Assembly (NCBI RefSeq): GCF_965203655.1
Contig: NZ_CBDBDD010000004.1
Span: 186,001 to 250,000 of the forward strand
From: Poriferisodalis sp965203655
GTDB taxonomy: Bacteria; Actinomycetota; Acidimicrobiia; Acidimicrobiales; Poriferisodalaceae
Reading direction: 5' to 3'
DNA: 64,000 nucleotides
The notes beneath the pieces were generated by a model that saw only the letters and a program-made list of their open reading frames with translations, did no database searches and was not told the origin of the DNA. This document shows positions 17,152 to 25,685 of this stretch, in pieces. Every line of letters begins with the position of its first letter. The first letter of the stretch is position 1. The position numbers and the translations under genes are program-made.

Positions 17152-18381
17152 ATGTCCGACACAGCGACCCTGCCCGAAACAGCGGCGCCGATCGTGAAAG
17201 CGAAAGACGTCGCCTACATCCGGTTCTCTGCGCCCGATCTCGATGCCATGGAGGCGTTCGTCAACGATTTCGGACTCGTCGTCGTGCACCGTGACGACGA
17301 TGTGCTGATCTCACGGGGCCTCGAGCCGATGCCGTTCCTCCATGTCGTGCACCGGGGGCCTGCGAAGTTCATCGGCTTCGCATTAGATGTCGATACCGAG
17401 GATGACCTCGCGGCGCTCGCGGCCTCAGTGCCTGGCTGCTCGCCGGTCCACGACATCGGCGGTGTCGAAGGCCAGCTCGGCGGCGGCAAGCGGGTCCACT
17501 TCGTCGAGCCGATCACCGGCTTCGTGCTTGAGGCGGTGCACGGTCAGCAGGCTGAGCCGCTGGCATCCCGCCGTGATCGCATCACCTACAACCACGCCGG
17601 CGTGGACGACCGTGTCGGCGTCGAGCAGGACGTCGCCGGGAACCGCTACCCGATCAAGAGGGACCCCGGCCCGCCTGAGGTGTACCGGCTCGGTCACGTC
17701 GTGGCGGCCGTGCCGCCCGGCGCCCACCAGGCCTTCATGAAGTTCCTCGAAGCCACCTTCGGCATGCTCGTGAGCGATGTGGGTCGGATGATCATCCCGC
17801 CTGGTGCGGAAGAGCACTTCCCGCCGCCGTTGGTGGAGCTGATCAAGGCCACCGGCTCCGACGTGATGATCCAGTTCATGCGTATGGACCGGGGCGAGGC
17901 GGAGACCGACCACCACACCATGCTGGTGCTGCCGCTTATGGACGGGACTCCCGAGGCGCAGTTCAGCCACGCAGCGTTCGAGGTGTTCAGCATGGACGAC
18001 GTCTTCCGGGGGCACATGCACTTCCGGGAGCGTGCAGCCGAGGGAGCGCCGTACTCGCTCGCATGGGGTGTCGGGCGGCACGTCTACGGCTCACAGATCT
18101 ACGACTACTGGCACGATCCTTACGGTCACGTGCATGAGCACATGTGTGACGGCGACCGGGTGGACGCCAGCTACGGACCCAATGTGATCGACATGACCGA
18201 TCCGGGGCAGCTCGGCGAGAATGGCGGGAGCCAATGGGGCCCCACCGTGGAGGAATCGGGCATCCACAGTCTCGACGGCCCCCAGTGCGACCCCAAGTTC
18301 GCCGATCAGCCGGACGAGGTTCGGGCCTCGGTGCTGTCACGGGACCTCAGCGAGCTCCAGCACGTCGTCGACGCGATCTGA
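17152..18381 (+). CDS. VOC-family extradiol dioxygenase-like protein
   Basis: 409 aa from the ATG at 17152, preceded by GAGGAGGCGAC. Two vicinal-oxygen-chelate modules are visible: one at about residues 20-145 and a second at about 175-330 starting YRLGHVVAAVPPGAHQAF. Candidate metal ligands are the His in GHVV, the His in SHAAFEV and a Glu near the distal end (His-Glu-His in the Tyr-Gly-His-Val-His-Glu-His segment). This resembles catechol 2,3-dioxygenases that open aromatic rings. The downstream flavin monooxygenase starts eight bases after the stop, suggesting hydroxylation followed by ring cleavage. Confidence 0.82.
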   Translation: MSDTATLPETAAPIVKAKDVAYIRFSAPDLDAMEAFVNDFGLVVVHRDDDVLISRGLEPMPFLHVVHRGPAKFIGFALDVDTEDDLAALAASVPGCSPVHDIGGVEGQLGGGKRVHFVEPITGFVLEAVHGQQAEPLASRRDRITYNHAGVDDRVGVEQDVAGNRYPIKRDPGPPEVYRLGHVVAAVPPGAHQAFMKFLEATFGMLVSDVGRMIIPPGAEEHFPPPLVELIKATGSDVMIQFMRMDRGEAETDHHTMLVLPLMDGTPEAQFSHAAFEVFSMDDVFRGHMHFRERAAEGAPYSLAWGVGRHVYGSQIYDYWHDPYGHVHEHMCDGDRVDASYGPNVIDMTDPGQLGENGGSQWGPTVEESGIHSLDGPQCDPKFADQPDEVRASVLSRDLSELQHVVDAI

Positions 18382-18388
18382 GCGGGCT

Positions 18389-19561
18389 GTGAGCGCCCGC
18401 GAGAACGAGTTCCCCGAGGACAGGGAGGCCAACCGGGCTCACCTGCTGGCGGCGGTCGACTCGGTCGCTGATGCGCTAGCGGCCGGCCGGGACGAGTCCG
18501 AGCAGTTGCGGCGCTTGTCGCCGACCTCGGTGGAGGCGCTGCGATCCTCGGGGCTGTTCAAGATGAAGTCGCCGCGCGAGGTCGGCGGCGCCGAGGCCCA
18601 CCCGGTCACGCAGATGGACGTGATCGAGGCGGTGACGATGATCGACCCGGCGGCCGCGTGGTGCATGTTCATCACCGCCTCGGCGACCGGGGCCATGCTG
18701 TCGACGTTGCCCGACGAGACCGTCGAGAGCGTTCTGGCTGACGGATTCCCCTTCATGGCTGCGTCGCTGCGGCCTGGGGGATCGGCCCGCAAAGTCGACG
18801 GCGGCTACCGCGTGTCGGGCAGGTGGGCCTGGGGCAGCGGCGTCGAGCATTCCGATTGGGTGGCCGCACCAGTTTTCTGCGACGGCGACGGGCCGCCGGT
18901 CATCAGGGCAATGGCGCCCACCGGCGATGCCATCCTGCACGACAACTGGCACACGCTCGGCATGCGCGGCACGGGCAGCTGCGACTACGAGCTGGACGAC
19001 GTCTTCGTCCCCGACGGCTACGCGGTCGACGTGTTCTCCGTCGAGCCGCCGAAGGGCGGCGCGCTCATGCGCCTCGGGCTGCCCGCATTCGTCGTGAACG
19101 AGCACGGCAGCTTTGCCTATGCGCTCGGACGCCTGGCGCTGCAGACCATGACCGAGACGGCGATTGAGAAGAAGCGGGGCTACCTCGGCGGCGTCAGCCT
19201 TGCCGACAGGCAGGTGTTCCAGCGGGCCATCGGTCAGGGCACGATCCGTATGAATGCGTGCGCGCTGGCAATGGCCGAATCGCTCGAGCGCATGTTCGAG
19301 TCGGCGGCTGCGGGCCCGCCCGATCCGGCGCTGGTCACCGAGGCCCAAGCAGCAGCCGTGTGGTGCACCGACGAGGCAGTAGACCTCGTGAGCGAGCTCT
19401 TCCGCTTCACCGGCGGCAGCGCGGTGATGAACGGCAACGAGATGCAGCGCATCCTGCGCGACACCTACACGATCCAGTCGCACCTGATGGTGTCGGCCGT
19501 CACCTACGAGCAGTACGGTCAGATACTGCTCGGCATGACCGAAGGCGGAGCGCTTCCCTGA
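18389..19561 (+). CDS. acyl-CoA-dehydrogenase-fold flavin monooxygenase (class D)
   Basis: 390 aa from the GTG at 18389. The protein has an N-terminal helical domain (LRRLSPTSVEALRSSGLFKM), a central beta domain with the Trp-Ala-Trp-Gly-Ser-Gly flavin-contact segment and a LGMRGTGSCDYELDDVFVP block, and a C-terminal helical domain with the FRFTGGSAVM stretch. These are shared by HsaA/HpaB-type two-component hydroxylases, which need a separate flavin reductase (not seen nearby). Adjacent to an extradiol dioxygenase, it fits an aromatic or steroid ring-degradation step. An acyl-CoA dehydrogenase role cannot be excluded, but the missing catalytic base context favours a hydroxylase. Confidence 0.8.
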   Translation: MSARENEFPEDREANRAHLLAAVDSVADALAAGRDESEQLRRLSPTSVEALRSSGLFKMKSPREVGGAEAHPVTQMDVIEAVTMIDPAAAWCMFITASATGAMLSTLPDETVESVLADGFPFMAASLRPGGSARKVDGGYRVSGRWAWGSGVEHSDWVAAPVFCDGDGPPVIRAMAPTGDAILHDNWHTLGMRGTGSCDYELDDVFVPDGYAVDVFSVEPPKGGALMRLGLPAFVVNEHGSFAYALGRLALQTMTETAIEKKRGYLGGVSLADRQVFQRAIGQGTIRMNACALAMAESLERMFESAAAGPPDPALVTEAQAAAVWCTDEAVDLVSELFRFTGGSAVMNGNEMQRILRDTYTIQSHLMVSAVTYEQYGQILLGMTEGGALP

Positions 19562-19623
19562 GTCCTTCCCCTTCCCTGAGGGTGCCGTCGGCTGAAGCAG
19601 GGGCACGAGAGCAGAGGCCATCC

Positions 19624-20793
19624 GTGATCGTCCTGACGAGTGACAGCAGCAGCGACATCGCTCAGCGAAGCGATGACATCGACAGCCTGTGGGTGCGGGT
19701 CGATCAGCTCAAGCAGGCCACCGGCTGGCAGCTGAAGCCTGAGGGCGTGTGCCTCGGCGAGATATGTGTGCCGCTGTTTGAGCCTGAGCGAGAAGCGTGG
19801 ATCGCTGATGCCGACGACTGGGTGTGGTTCTGCTACTCGGCATTTGCCGACAAGATCGGCCAGAAGCACGTGCGCAACGGCGACGTGTGGAGCCTCGGCT
19901 CGGTGCCCGAGGTCCGCCGCATGGGGCTGGAGTCGGGCCTGGCCCCCGACTTCGAGATGACCGACCGCAGCGGCGACACGGTGCGACTGTCCGACCTGCG
20001 GGGCCGCAAGGTCGTGTTGTTCACCTGGGCCTCGTGGTGAGGCTGCCGGGTGAACCTGCCGGTCTGGCAGGAGCTGTACGAATCGATCGGGCCCGACCGG
20101 TTCGAGCTGATCAGCGTGGCAGAGGACTCCCAAGGCGAGGCTGCGGCGGGCAAGTGGTTTGACAAGGCCAAGCCGACGTTCCGGTGCATTGTCGACCCGA
20201 CGCACCGCATCAGCTCGCTGTTCGGCTGGGTCAACGTGCCCTCAGGTGCGTGGATTGACGAGGACGGGCGCATCGTCCGCAGCAACGAGGGCGTGTTCCC
20301 CGACGAGACCACGATCAACTTCGGGCTCGGCAGGGTCCGGCTCGGCAATGACGCATTCGCCCATGCGACCCGGGACTGGATCGAGCGGGGACCCGACAGC
20401 GAGTTCGTCTGGTCGGCCGAGGAGCTGGCGGCACATCTCAAGCCCGTCGACGACGACACGCTGCTGGCCGAACCCACGTTCAAGCTCGCGCTGCACTTCG
20501 AGTCGGCCGGCGACAGCGAGCGTGCGCTTCAGCACTTCGAAGCGGCGCAGCTTCTTGCGCCGGACAACTGGAACTACCACCGCCAGGGCTGGACGCACAA
20601 GGGCACCATGTACGCCGCCCTGCAGGTGCTGAGGAAATCGACGCACCTGCGCAAGAACACCGACAAGAACTACTACGACCCGATGGAGCTGCCGGGCGAG
20701 AATCATCGCCGCTTCACCGAGCCCGAGTGGTTCTGGACGCCGGCGGTCAACGGCCTCAAGCGCCTGCTGCGCAGGGAGCCAAGCGCAGCCTGA
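19624..20793 (+). CDS. thioredoxin-fold (TlpA/ResA-like) selenoprotein, UGA-encoded selenocysteine at codon 139
   Basis: 389 residues if the in-frame TGA at 20038-20040 is read as selenocysteine; otherwise two meaningless halves. The start is a GTG at 19624 with AGAGG eight bases upstream (an in-frame GTG at 19582 is an alternative). Residues 1-95 form a domain with no family I recognise, including Gly-Val-Cys-Leu-Gly-Glu-Ile-Cys. Residues 100-250 are redoxin-like: GLAPDFEMTDRSGDTVRLSD, then VVLFTWASW-U-GCR, so the redox motif is U-G-C. After it come Asp-Pro-Thr-His-Arg-Ile and Asn-Val-Pro-Ser-Gly-Ala-Trp-Ile-Asp, the family's cis-Pro loop. The C-terminal 120 residues look partly helical and TPR-like (His-Phe-Glu-Ser-Ala-Gly-Asp-Ser-Glu-Arg-Ala-Leu). 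It has no signal peptide. A SECIS-like hairpin lies directly after the UGA. Confidence 0.9.
20038..20071 (+). promoter_or_regulatory. selenocysteine UGA codon and bacterial SECIS-like hairpin
   Basis: The UGA is at 20038-20040. A perfect six-base-pair stem CCTGCC (20055-20060) / GGCAGG (20066-20071) encloses the loop GGTCT. The GGUC apical loop begins 21 bases after the UGA. In the E. coli fdhF SECIS a GGUC apical loop lies about 19 bases after the UGA, so sequence and distance agree closely. Such hairpins bind SelB to deliver Sec-tRNA. Confidence 0.85.
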
Positions 20794-20863
20794 CGTTCGC
20801 CGGACGGTAGGTCTTGACCCGCTGCCCTAGCGTGCCCTCATATTGCAACCGGGAACGACAACG

Positions 20864-23146
20864 ATGACCACACCAAGCGCACACCCGTCCTTTCAGGGCC
20901 GCATCGGCCGAACGGTCGCCGAGTCCGAGCCGTGGTTCGAGGAACATCCCCATGCGCCGCCCGGGGCGCCCAACGTGGTGTTCGTGCTGCTCGACGACAC
21001 CGGTTTCGCCCAGTTCGGCTGCTACGGGTCCGACATCGACACCCCCCACATCGATGCACTTGCCGCGAACGGCGTCCAGTTCACGAACTTCCATGTCGCG
21101 CCGCTGTGCTCGCCGACCCGGGCATCGCTGCTGACAGGGCGGTCCCAGCACGCCGTCGGCATGAGGTCCGTGTCGAACTTCCAGACCGGGTTCCCCAATC
21201 AGCTCGGTCATATCACCAACCACGCCGCCACGATCGCCGAGGTGCTCCGAGCCGAGGGTTACGCGACATTCTGTGCAGGAAAGTGGCATCTGGCCCCGAC
21301 TCAGGACAACTCGGCTGCGGGCCCATTTGATCAATGGCCGCTCGGACGGGGATTCGACCGCTTCTACGGGTTCCTCGAAGGTGAGACTGACCAGTTCTTT
21401 CCCGAATTGGTGGCCGACAACCATCCCGTCGACCCGCCGGGCCGGCCCGAAGACGGCTATCACCTGAGCGAGGATCTCGTCGATCAGCTGTTGCAGATGA
21501 TCACTGACAGCAAGGGCGTACGGCCCGACCGGCCGTTCTTCGCCTACCTGCCGTTCGGCGCAACGCACGCCCCGCATCAGGCGCCGGCGGACTATCTCGC
21601 GAAGTACCGGGGTCGCTACGACGAGGGTTGGGACGTCGTGCGGCAGCGCTGGTACGACCGGCAGATCGAGACGGGTGTCATCCAGCCTCACACAGTGCTT
21701 GCACCGCGCAATCCCGGTGTTCAGCCGTGGAATGAGTTATCAGAGAACCAGCAGAGGCTGGCCTGCCGGCTGCAAGAGGCCTTTGCTGCGCTATTGGACC
21801 ACACCGACGTTCAGATCGGACGCTTTGTGGCCGGCCTGGAGCATCTCGGCCAGATGGACAACACCATCTTCGTCGTCATGGCCGACAACGGCGCATCCCA
21901 AGAGGGCGGGCCGACCGGAGTCATGCACGAGTTCAAGTTCTTCAACCAGATTCCCGAATCGGTGGACGAAGTCGTCGAACATCTCGATGACATCGGTGGG
22001 CCGAAGAGCCACTCCAACTATCCGTGGGGCTGGGCTCAATGCGGCAACTCGCCGTTCCGCTGGTACAAGCAGAACACCCACGAAGGCGGCGTTCACGTGC
22101 CCATGGTTGTGCACTGGCCAGCCGGCATTGACGCCGATCAAAGCGGGTCGATGCGCGATCAATTCGTCAACGTCTCCGATGTCACGCCGACGATCTACGA
22201 ACTGCTCGGCGTCGAAGCGCCCGAGATGTTCCGGGGGCTCGAACAGCTCCCGATCACCGGCAAGTCGTTCGCACCGATGTTGGCGGATCCTGATGCTCCG
22301 GCTGCGAACACGGTGCAGTACTTCGAGAACGGTGGATCGCGTGCCCTGGTCGCCCTGCAGGACGGAGTCTGGTGGAAAGCAGTTGTCCGGCACATGCCGG
22401 GCGACGACTTCGACACCGAGCCATGGGAGCTGTTCGACTTGGGGCAGGACCCCTCCGAATGCAATGACCTCGCTGCCGACCAGCCAGAACGCCTGACCCA
22501 GCTCATCGACCTGTGGTGGAGCGAAGCGGAGCGCCACGGTGTGTTGCCGCTCGACGACCGCGGCAACGAGTTGTTTGCGCTCCCGCTGCGCCAAAATACG
22601 CCTCACCCACCGAGCCGGAGATACGTGTACCGGCCGCCGATGTCTCGGATCCCATTCGCGTCGTCACCGTCAGCCGGCGGCAGCGCCTTCGATCTCACTG
22701 CACGCGTGACCCGGTCGGCGGGGGATGACGGCGTCATCTGGGCGACGGGCACGGCTGGCGCCGGTGCATCGGTGTTCGTTCAAAATGATCGCCTGGTCGT
22801 CGACTACAACGCGTTCGCGGAACACACCATCGTGGAATCGGCCGAGGTCCTGCCCGAGGGAGATGCAGTGCTGTCGCTGCATCTCCGCCGCACGGGTGAA
22901 TGGGCCGGAATTGTCGAGTTGCGGGTTGACGGTGAATCAGCCGGCCAGGCCGAACTGCCCGTGATGATGCGGATGATCTCGTCGTTGGGCTCCAGCATTG
23001 GTTCCGACTACGGGTCGACAGTGTCGGAACGCTACGAGGGCTCGTTCCCGTTTGCCGGAACCCTGCATGAGGTGGAGATCAACCTGTCGGCCCGCACCCA
23101 GGCAGATGTCGCCGCCACCGCCCGGGCCGAGATGGCCCGCCAGTAA
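20864..23146 (+). CDS. arylsulfatase, type I (formylglycine-dependent)
   Basis: 760 aa from the ATG at 20864; a TTG at 20843 is an unnecessary alternative. N-terminal metal-site strand NVVFVLLDDTGFAQFGCYG provides the paired Asp ligands. The active-site signature is CSPTRASLLTGR (Cys to formylglycine by a sulfatase-modifying enzyme not in this window), followed by GKWHLAP. The distal metal residues are in MADNGASQEGG and the Trp-Tyr-Lys-Gln-Asn-Thr-His-Glu-Gly segment. No signal peptide is visible, so it is probably cytosolic like other actinobacterial PdsA/AtsA-type enzymes. The last 190 residues form a beta-rich domain. It hydrolyses sulfate esters; the substrate is unknown. Confidence 0.9.
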   Translation: MTTPSAHPSFQGRIGRTVAESEPWFEEHPHAPPGAPNVVFVLLDDTGFAQFGCYGSDIDTPHIDALAANGVQFTNFHVAPLCSPTRASLLTGRSQHAVGMRSVSNFQTGFPNQLGHITNHAATIAEVLRAEGYATFCAGKWHLAPTQDNSAAGPFDQWPLGRGFDRFYGFLEGETDQFFPELVADNHPVDPPGRPEDGYHLSEDLVDQLLQMITDSKGVRPDRPFFAYLPFGATHAPHQAPADYLAKYRGRYDEGWDVVRQRWYDRQIETGVIQPHTVLAPRNPGVQPWNELSENQQRLACRLQEAFAALLDHTDVQIGRFVAGLEHLGQMDNTIFVVMADNGASQEGGPTGVMHEFKFFNQIPESVDEVVEHLDDIGGPKSHSNYPWGWAQCGNSPFRWYKQNTHEGGVHVPMVVHWPAGIDADQSGSMRDQFVNVSDVTPTIYELLGVEAPEMFRGLEQLPITGKSFAPMLADPDAPAANTVQYFENGGSRALVALQDGVWWKAVVRHMPGDDFDTEPWELFDLGQDPSECNDLAADQPERLTQLIDLWWSEAERHGVLPLDDRGNELFALPLRQNTPHPPSRRYVYRPPMSRIPFASSPSAGGSAFDLTARVTRSAGDDGVIWATGTAGAGASVFVQNDRLVVDYNAFAEHTIVESAEVLPEGDAVLSLHLRRTGEWAGIVELRVDGESAGQAELPVMMRMISSLGSSIGSDYGSTVSERYEGSFPFAGTLHEVEINLSARTQADVAATARAEMARQ

Positions 23147-23243
23147 GCCGAGCTCGTACGCAGATCGGGGTTTCCCCCAGGGGCTCAGGCTGGGGGCGCT
23201 CGGGGTCCGTTGCGGCCGTGGGTTTCGTCACTCGGTCGGCCGG

Positions 23244-23483
23244 CTAGCTGGCCCGTTCGCCGGCCGCACGAGCGATCAGCTGCGCATGACCCACCGGCAC
23301 CGTCCCTTCGGCGAGCCCCGCGCGTGTCGCATCCAGCTCGCCCAGTCGCACAGCGTCGCGGACCTCGCCGCGTGCCCGGCGACCCGACACCGCCATCTCG
23401 TGCGTTGCGGCGTGCGCTGCAGCGCCGTCGCCGCTGCGGCGAGCGGATGCGTCGCTTTCGCGAGAGAGCCTCGTCGATGCCAT
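23244..23483 (-). pseudogene. fragment resembling a DUF222/HNH endonuclease N-terminal region
   Basis: On the minus strand an 80-codon stretch ending in TAG at 23244 contains a helix pattern Ser-Gly-Arg-Arg-Ala-Arg-Gly-Glu-Val-Arg-Asp-Ala-Val-Arg-Leu-Gly, followed by LAEGTVPVGHAQLIARAA. This resembles the DUF222 region of actinobacterial HNH proteins (typically ...LAxGxISxxHAxVIA...). The rest of a DUF222-HNH gene is absent, so it would be a truncated remnant. The similarity is by eye and short. Confidence 0.4.
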
Positions 23484-23588
23484 CGATGCCACTGCCGCAA
23501 TCCTGTGCGATCCAAGTGGCCGACTCGTGACCCCTCCATCATCGGGAACGGCACGTGCGTGACGGCGCTGCCGAAATACGATGAAGGT

Positions 23589-23888
23589 ATGACGAAGCGT
23601 CGGATTACCGTGACGGTCGATGCGGACCTTCTCGATGAAGCCAGCGCGGCCGTGAGCGATGGCGACGCCTCGTCGGTGAGCGCGTGGGTGAACCAGGCGA
23701 TGGCCGACAAGAGCGAGCAACGGCATCGCCTCAAGGCGCTCGGCGAGGCAATCGCGGATTACGAGGCCGAGTTCGGCGAGATCACTGAGGAGGAGATGGC
23801 GGAGCAGCGGCGGGAGGATCTCAAGGCCGCCGAGCAGGTCCGCGCCGACGGGAGACGTCGACGGGCGCAGCGTGAGCTTGGTGCTTGA
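23589..23888 (+). CDS. antitoxin of a VapBC-type module
   Basis: 99 aa. The N-terminus RRITVTVDADLLDEASAAV has the beta-strand plus helix of a ribbon-helix-helix DNA-binding domain, and the C-terminal half is charged (Glu-Ile-Thr-Glu-Glu-Glu-Met-Ala-Glu-Gln-Arg-Arg), typical of antitoxin toxin-wrapping tails. It overlaps the following PIN-domain gene by 17 bases, the standard antitoxin-first arrangement. It probably represses its own operon and neutralises the toxin. Confidence 0.82.
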   Translation: MTKRRITVTVDADLLDEASAAVSDGDASSVSAWVNQAMADKSEQRHRLKALGEAIADYEAEFGEITEEEMAEQRREDLKAAEQVRADGRRRRAQRELGA

Positions 23889-24252
23889 CGCAGGTGCGTT
23901 CATCGCCTTGGAACGCAATGATCGGGCCCTCTGGCGAAGGGTGGACGCTGCACACCTCGAAAGCAGTCCGCCGCTGACTCATGGTGGCATTGTGGCGCAG
24001 GTGTGGCGAGGCGGATCGGGACGGCAGGCCCGGTTGGCGAGGGCACTGCTCGGCACCCTTGTCGTGCCGCTCGACGATGACCTCGGCCGCAGGGCCGGTG
24101 TTCTGCTGACGAGGGCTGGCCTGACTGACGCCATCGACGCGGCGCTCGTCGCCCTGTGCCGCCCGGGCGATCAGATCGTGACCTCCGATCCCGCTGATAT
24201 CGATGCGCTCGTCGATGCAGCCCGGCTCCGCGTGGACGTGATCCCTGTTTGA
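23872..24252 (+). CDS. PIN-domain ribonuclease toxin (VapC-like)
   Basis: 126 aa from a GTG inside the end of the antitoxin gene. PIN-domain acidic residues are visible: Asp in LVLDAGAFIALER at the N-terminus, the Glu-equivalent position is weak (THGGIVAQVWRGG), then Asp in LTDAIDAALVALC and Asp in IVTSDPADIDAL. These PIN residues coordinate Mg2+ for RNA cleavage, commonly of tRNA or rRNA. Length and order match VapC. The weak second acidic residue could reduce activity. Confidence 0.82.
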   Translation: MSLVLDAGAFIALERNDRALWRRVDAAHLESSPPLTHGGIVAQVWRGGSGRQARLARALLGTLVVPLDDDLGRRAGVLLTRAGLTDAIDAALVALCRPGDQIVTSDPADIDALVDAARLRVDVIPV

Positions 24253-24296
24253 CCTATCGGGGGTGCGGATGCAGCCGCGCAGGTGTGTCGACACCT

Positions 24297-24731
24297 TCAA
24301 CCGGTGTGTGTTTCCGCCTCTGACCGCTGGGGTTCGCCGCCGAAGGCGTCGGTGGGGCGATTGGAGATGGTGGGTTCGCGGGCGAGCCGACGGCGCCAGT
24401 CAGCGATCGTGGCCTCAGGAATGCCCAGAACCTGCGCAGCGGCACGATCGATGATGCGCCTGCCCTCGCATTGCTCGCCGTCCCGCAGCGGCAGCAACTC
24501 GATATCGCAGGCCTCCTCGTAGGCCGCCAGCAAGTCACCCCAACCGGGGTTGTCAGGTGATGGCACAAGAACGCTTCGCAATTGGTCGAGCGAGAAATCT
24601 GGATATGTCAGTTTCTTGCTTCGCAAGTTGAGCAACATCATTCGGGCGGGCGTTGAGTTCCACTGTCGCCCCCAGTTGGCTCCGCAATTGTGGTCCAGAA
24701 CGCCGATGCGCTGCACGATCATGTATCGCAC
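24297..24731 (-). pseudogene. C-terminal remnant of a DNA methyltransferase-like gene
   Basis: 144 codons. The segment QWNSTPARMMLLNLRSKKLTYPDF followed by LRSVLVPSP resembles the end of the target-recognition region of restriction-modification methylases, and a helix-turn-helix-like tail (Ala-Ala-Ala-Gln-Val-Leu-Gly-Ile-Pro-Glu-Ala-Thr-Ile-Ala-Asp-Trp) follows. No SAM-binding or NPPY motif is present upstream: the preceding same-strand gene, a membrane protein, ends five bases away. It therefore looks like an orphan 3' fragment. The family match is by eye. Confidence 0.4.
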
Positions 24732-24735
24732 GGGT

Positions 24736-25155
24736 CTAGGACTTGTCGGCGGTGGGCTTGTTGATGAACATGGCCAGCAGCAAGCCGATGCCGGCGGCGC
24801 CGAGGATGAGTGCCGAGTAGGCGGTGTCGTCGTGGATGCCTTGGTCGAACCAGTCGTTGTAGTAAGTGGTGGTCAGCGCGTCGAGGCACATCGCCGGTGC
24901 GAACAGGGCGATTGCGGCTGAACTGCGCCACTGCCGGGGAGTCTGCAGCAGCCGGAAGCACACGAACATGGTGATGACCGTCACGATGGTGCCGACGATC
25001 AGCCACACCCACCACACGGTGCGGGACACCGATGGTTCGTAGTTGTCGGTGAAGATCAGCAGGAACAGCCCCAGGAACACGGCCCAGCCGACGACAGCGA
25101 TCACCATCATCAGGACCATGTGCTGGATGTATGAGAGTCGGCTCTGTGTGGGCAT
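24736..25155 (-). CDS. uncharacterised four-helix membrane protein
   Basis: 139 aa from the ATG at 25155. Four hydrophobic segments are visible: about residues 12-32 (Met-Val-Leu-Met-Met-Val-Ile-Ala-Val-Val-Gly-Trp), 45-67, 80-97 and 112-132. A short Tyr-Tyr-Asn-Asp-Trp-Phe-Asp-Gln-Gly-Ile-His-Asp-Asp loop separates the last two. I recognise no named family. It lies 26 bases downstream of the thioesterase gene and probably shares its transcript. Confidence 0.65.
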   Translation of the reverse strand: MPTQSRLSYIQHMVLMMVIAVVGWAVFLGLFLLIFTDNYEPSVSRTVWWVWLIVGTIVTVITMFVCFRLLQTPRQWRSSAAIALFAPAMCLDALTTTYYNDWFDQGIHDDTAYSALILGAAGIGLLLAMFINKPTADKS

Positions 25156-25181
25156 CGAGGACGGTCCTTCTGTGTGCGTTC

Positions 25182-25625
25182 TCAGCTGGCGTTCTTGGGG
25201 GCGACGATGGTGGTGGTGCCCTGGGCGACGGCAACCATGCGTCCTTCGTTCTCGATTTCGACACGCAGGACGGCCAGTCGCTTGCTCATCGAGATGATCT
25301 CGGCGGTGGCGACGCAGGTGCCGCCGGTGACCGGAGCCAGCAGGTTGATCTTGAACTCGGTGGTGGCTGCCCAGTAGCCGGGCGGCATGACGGGGTACAT
25401 GACCACACCCAGCACGTGGTCGCACATAGCCGAGAGGCAGCCACCGTGCATGGTGCCCATCGCGGTGATGAGCTCGTCGGTGATCGGCATCTCGCACACC
25501 AGGCGGCCGGCTTCGAACTCCGTGGCCTTGATGCCCAAGTAGCCGTCGATGCCGCTGCGGGACACTCGGCCGATCACCTTGTCGGCCCACTCTTGGTTGA
25601 AGGTTTCGAACGTCGGCCGGCTCAT
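25182..25625 (-). CDS. PaaI-family hotdog-fold thioesterase
   Basis: 147 aa. The hotdog catalytic loop GTMHGGCLSAMCDHVLG contains the His-Gly-Gly hallmark of the PaaI/4-hydroxybenzoyl-CoA thioesterase group, followed by TTEFKINLLAPVTGGT (the Asp/Glu region and strand) and a Ser-Lys-Arg-Leu-Ala-Val-Leu strand. It would hydrolyse an acyl-CoA thioester, often phenylacetyl-type or detoxification substrates. It starts a small minus-strand unit with the membrane protein gene. Confidence 0.85.
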   Translation of the reverse strand: MSRPTFETFNQEWADKVIGRVSRSGIDGYLGIKATEFEAGRLVCEMPITDELITAMGTMHGGCLSAMCDHVLGVVMYPVMPPGYWAATTEFKINLLAPVTGGTCVATAEIISMSKRLAVLRVEIENEGRMVAVAQGTTTIVAPKNAS

Positions 25626-25685
25626 GCAATGACTCCTAGTACTCGGCTGGACTTGGTGCGAACACCCCGTGCTGTGTTTGATGGT

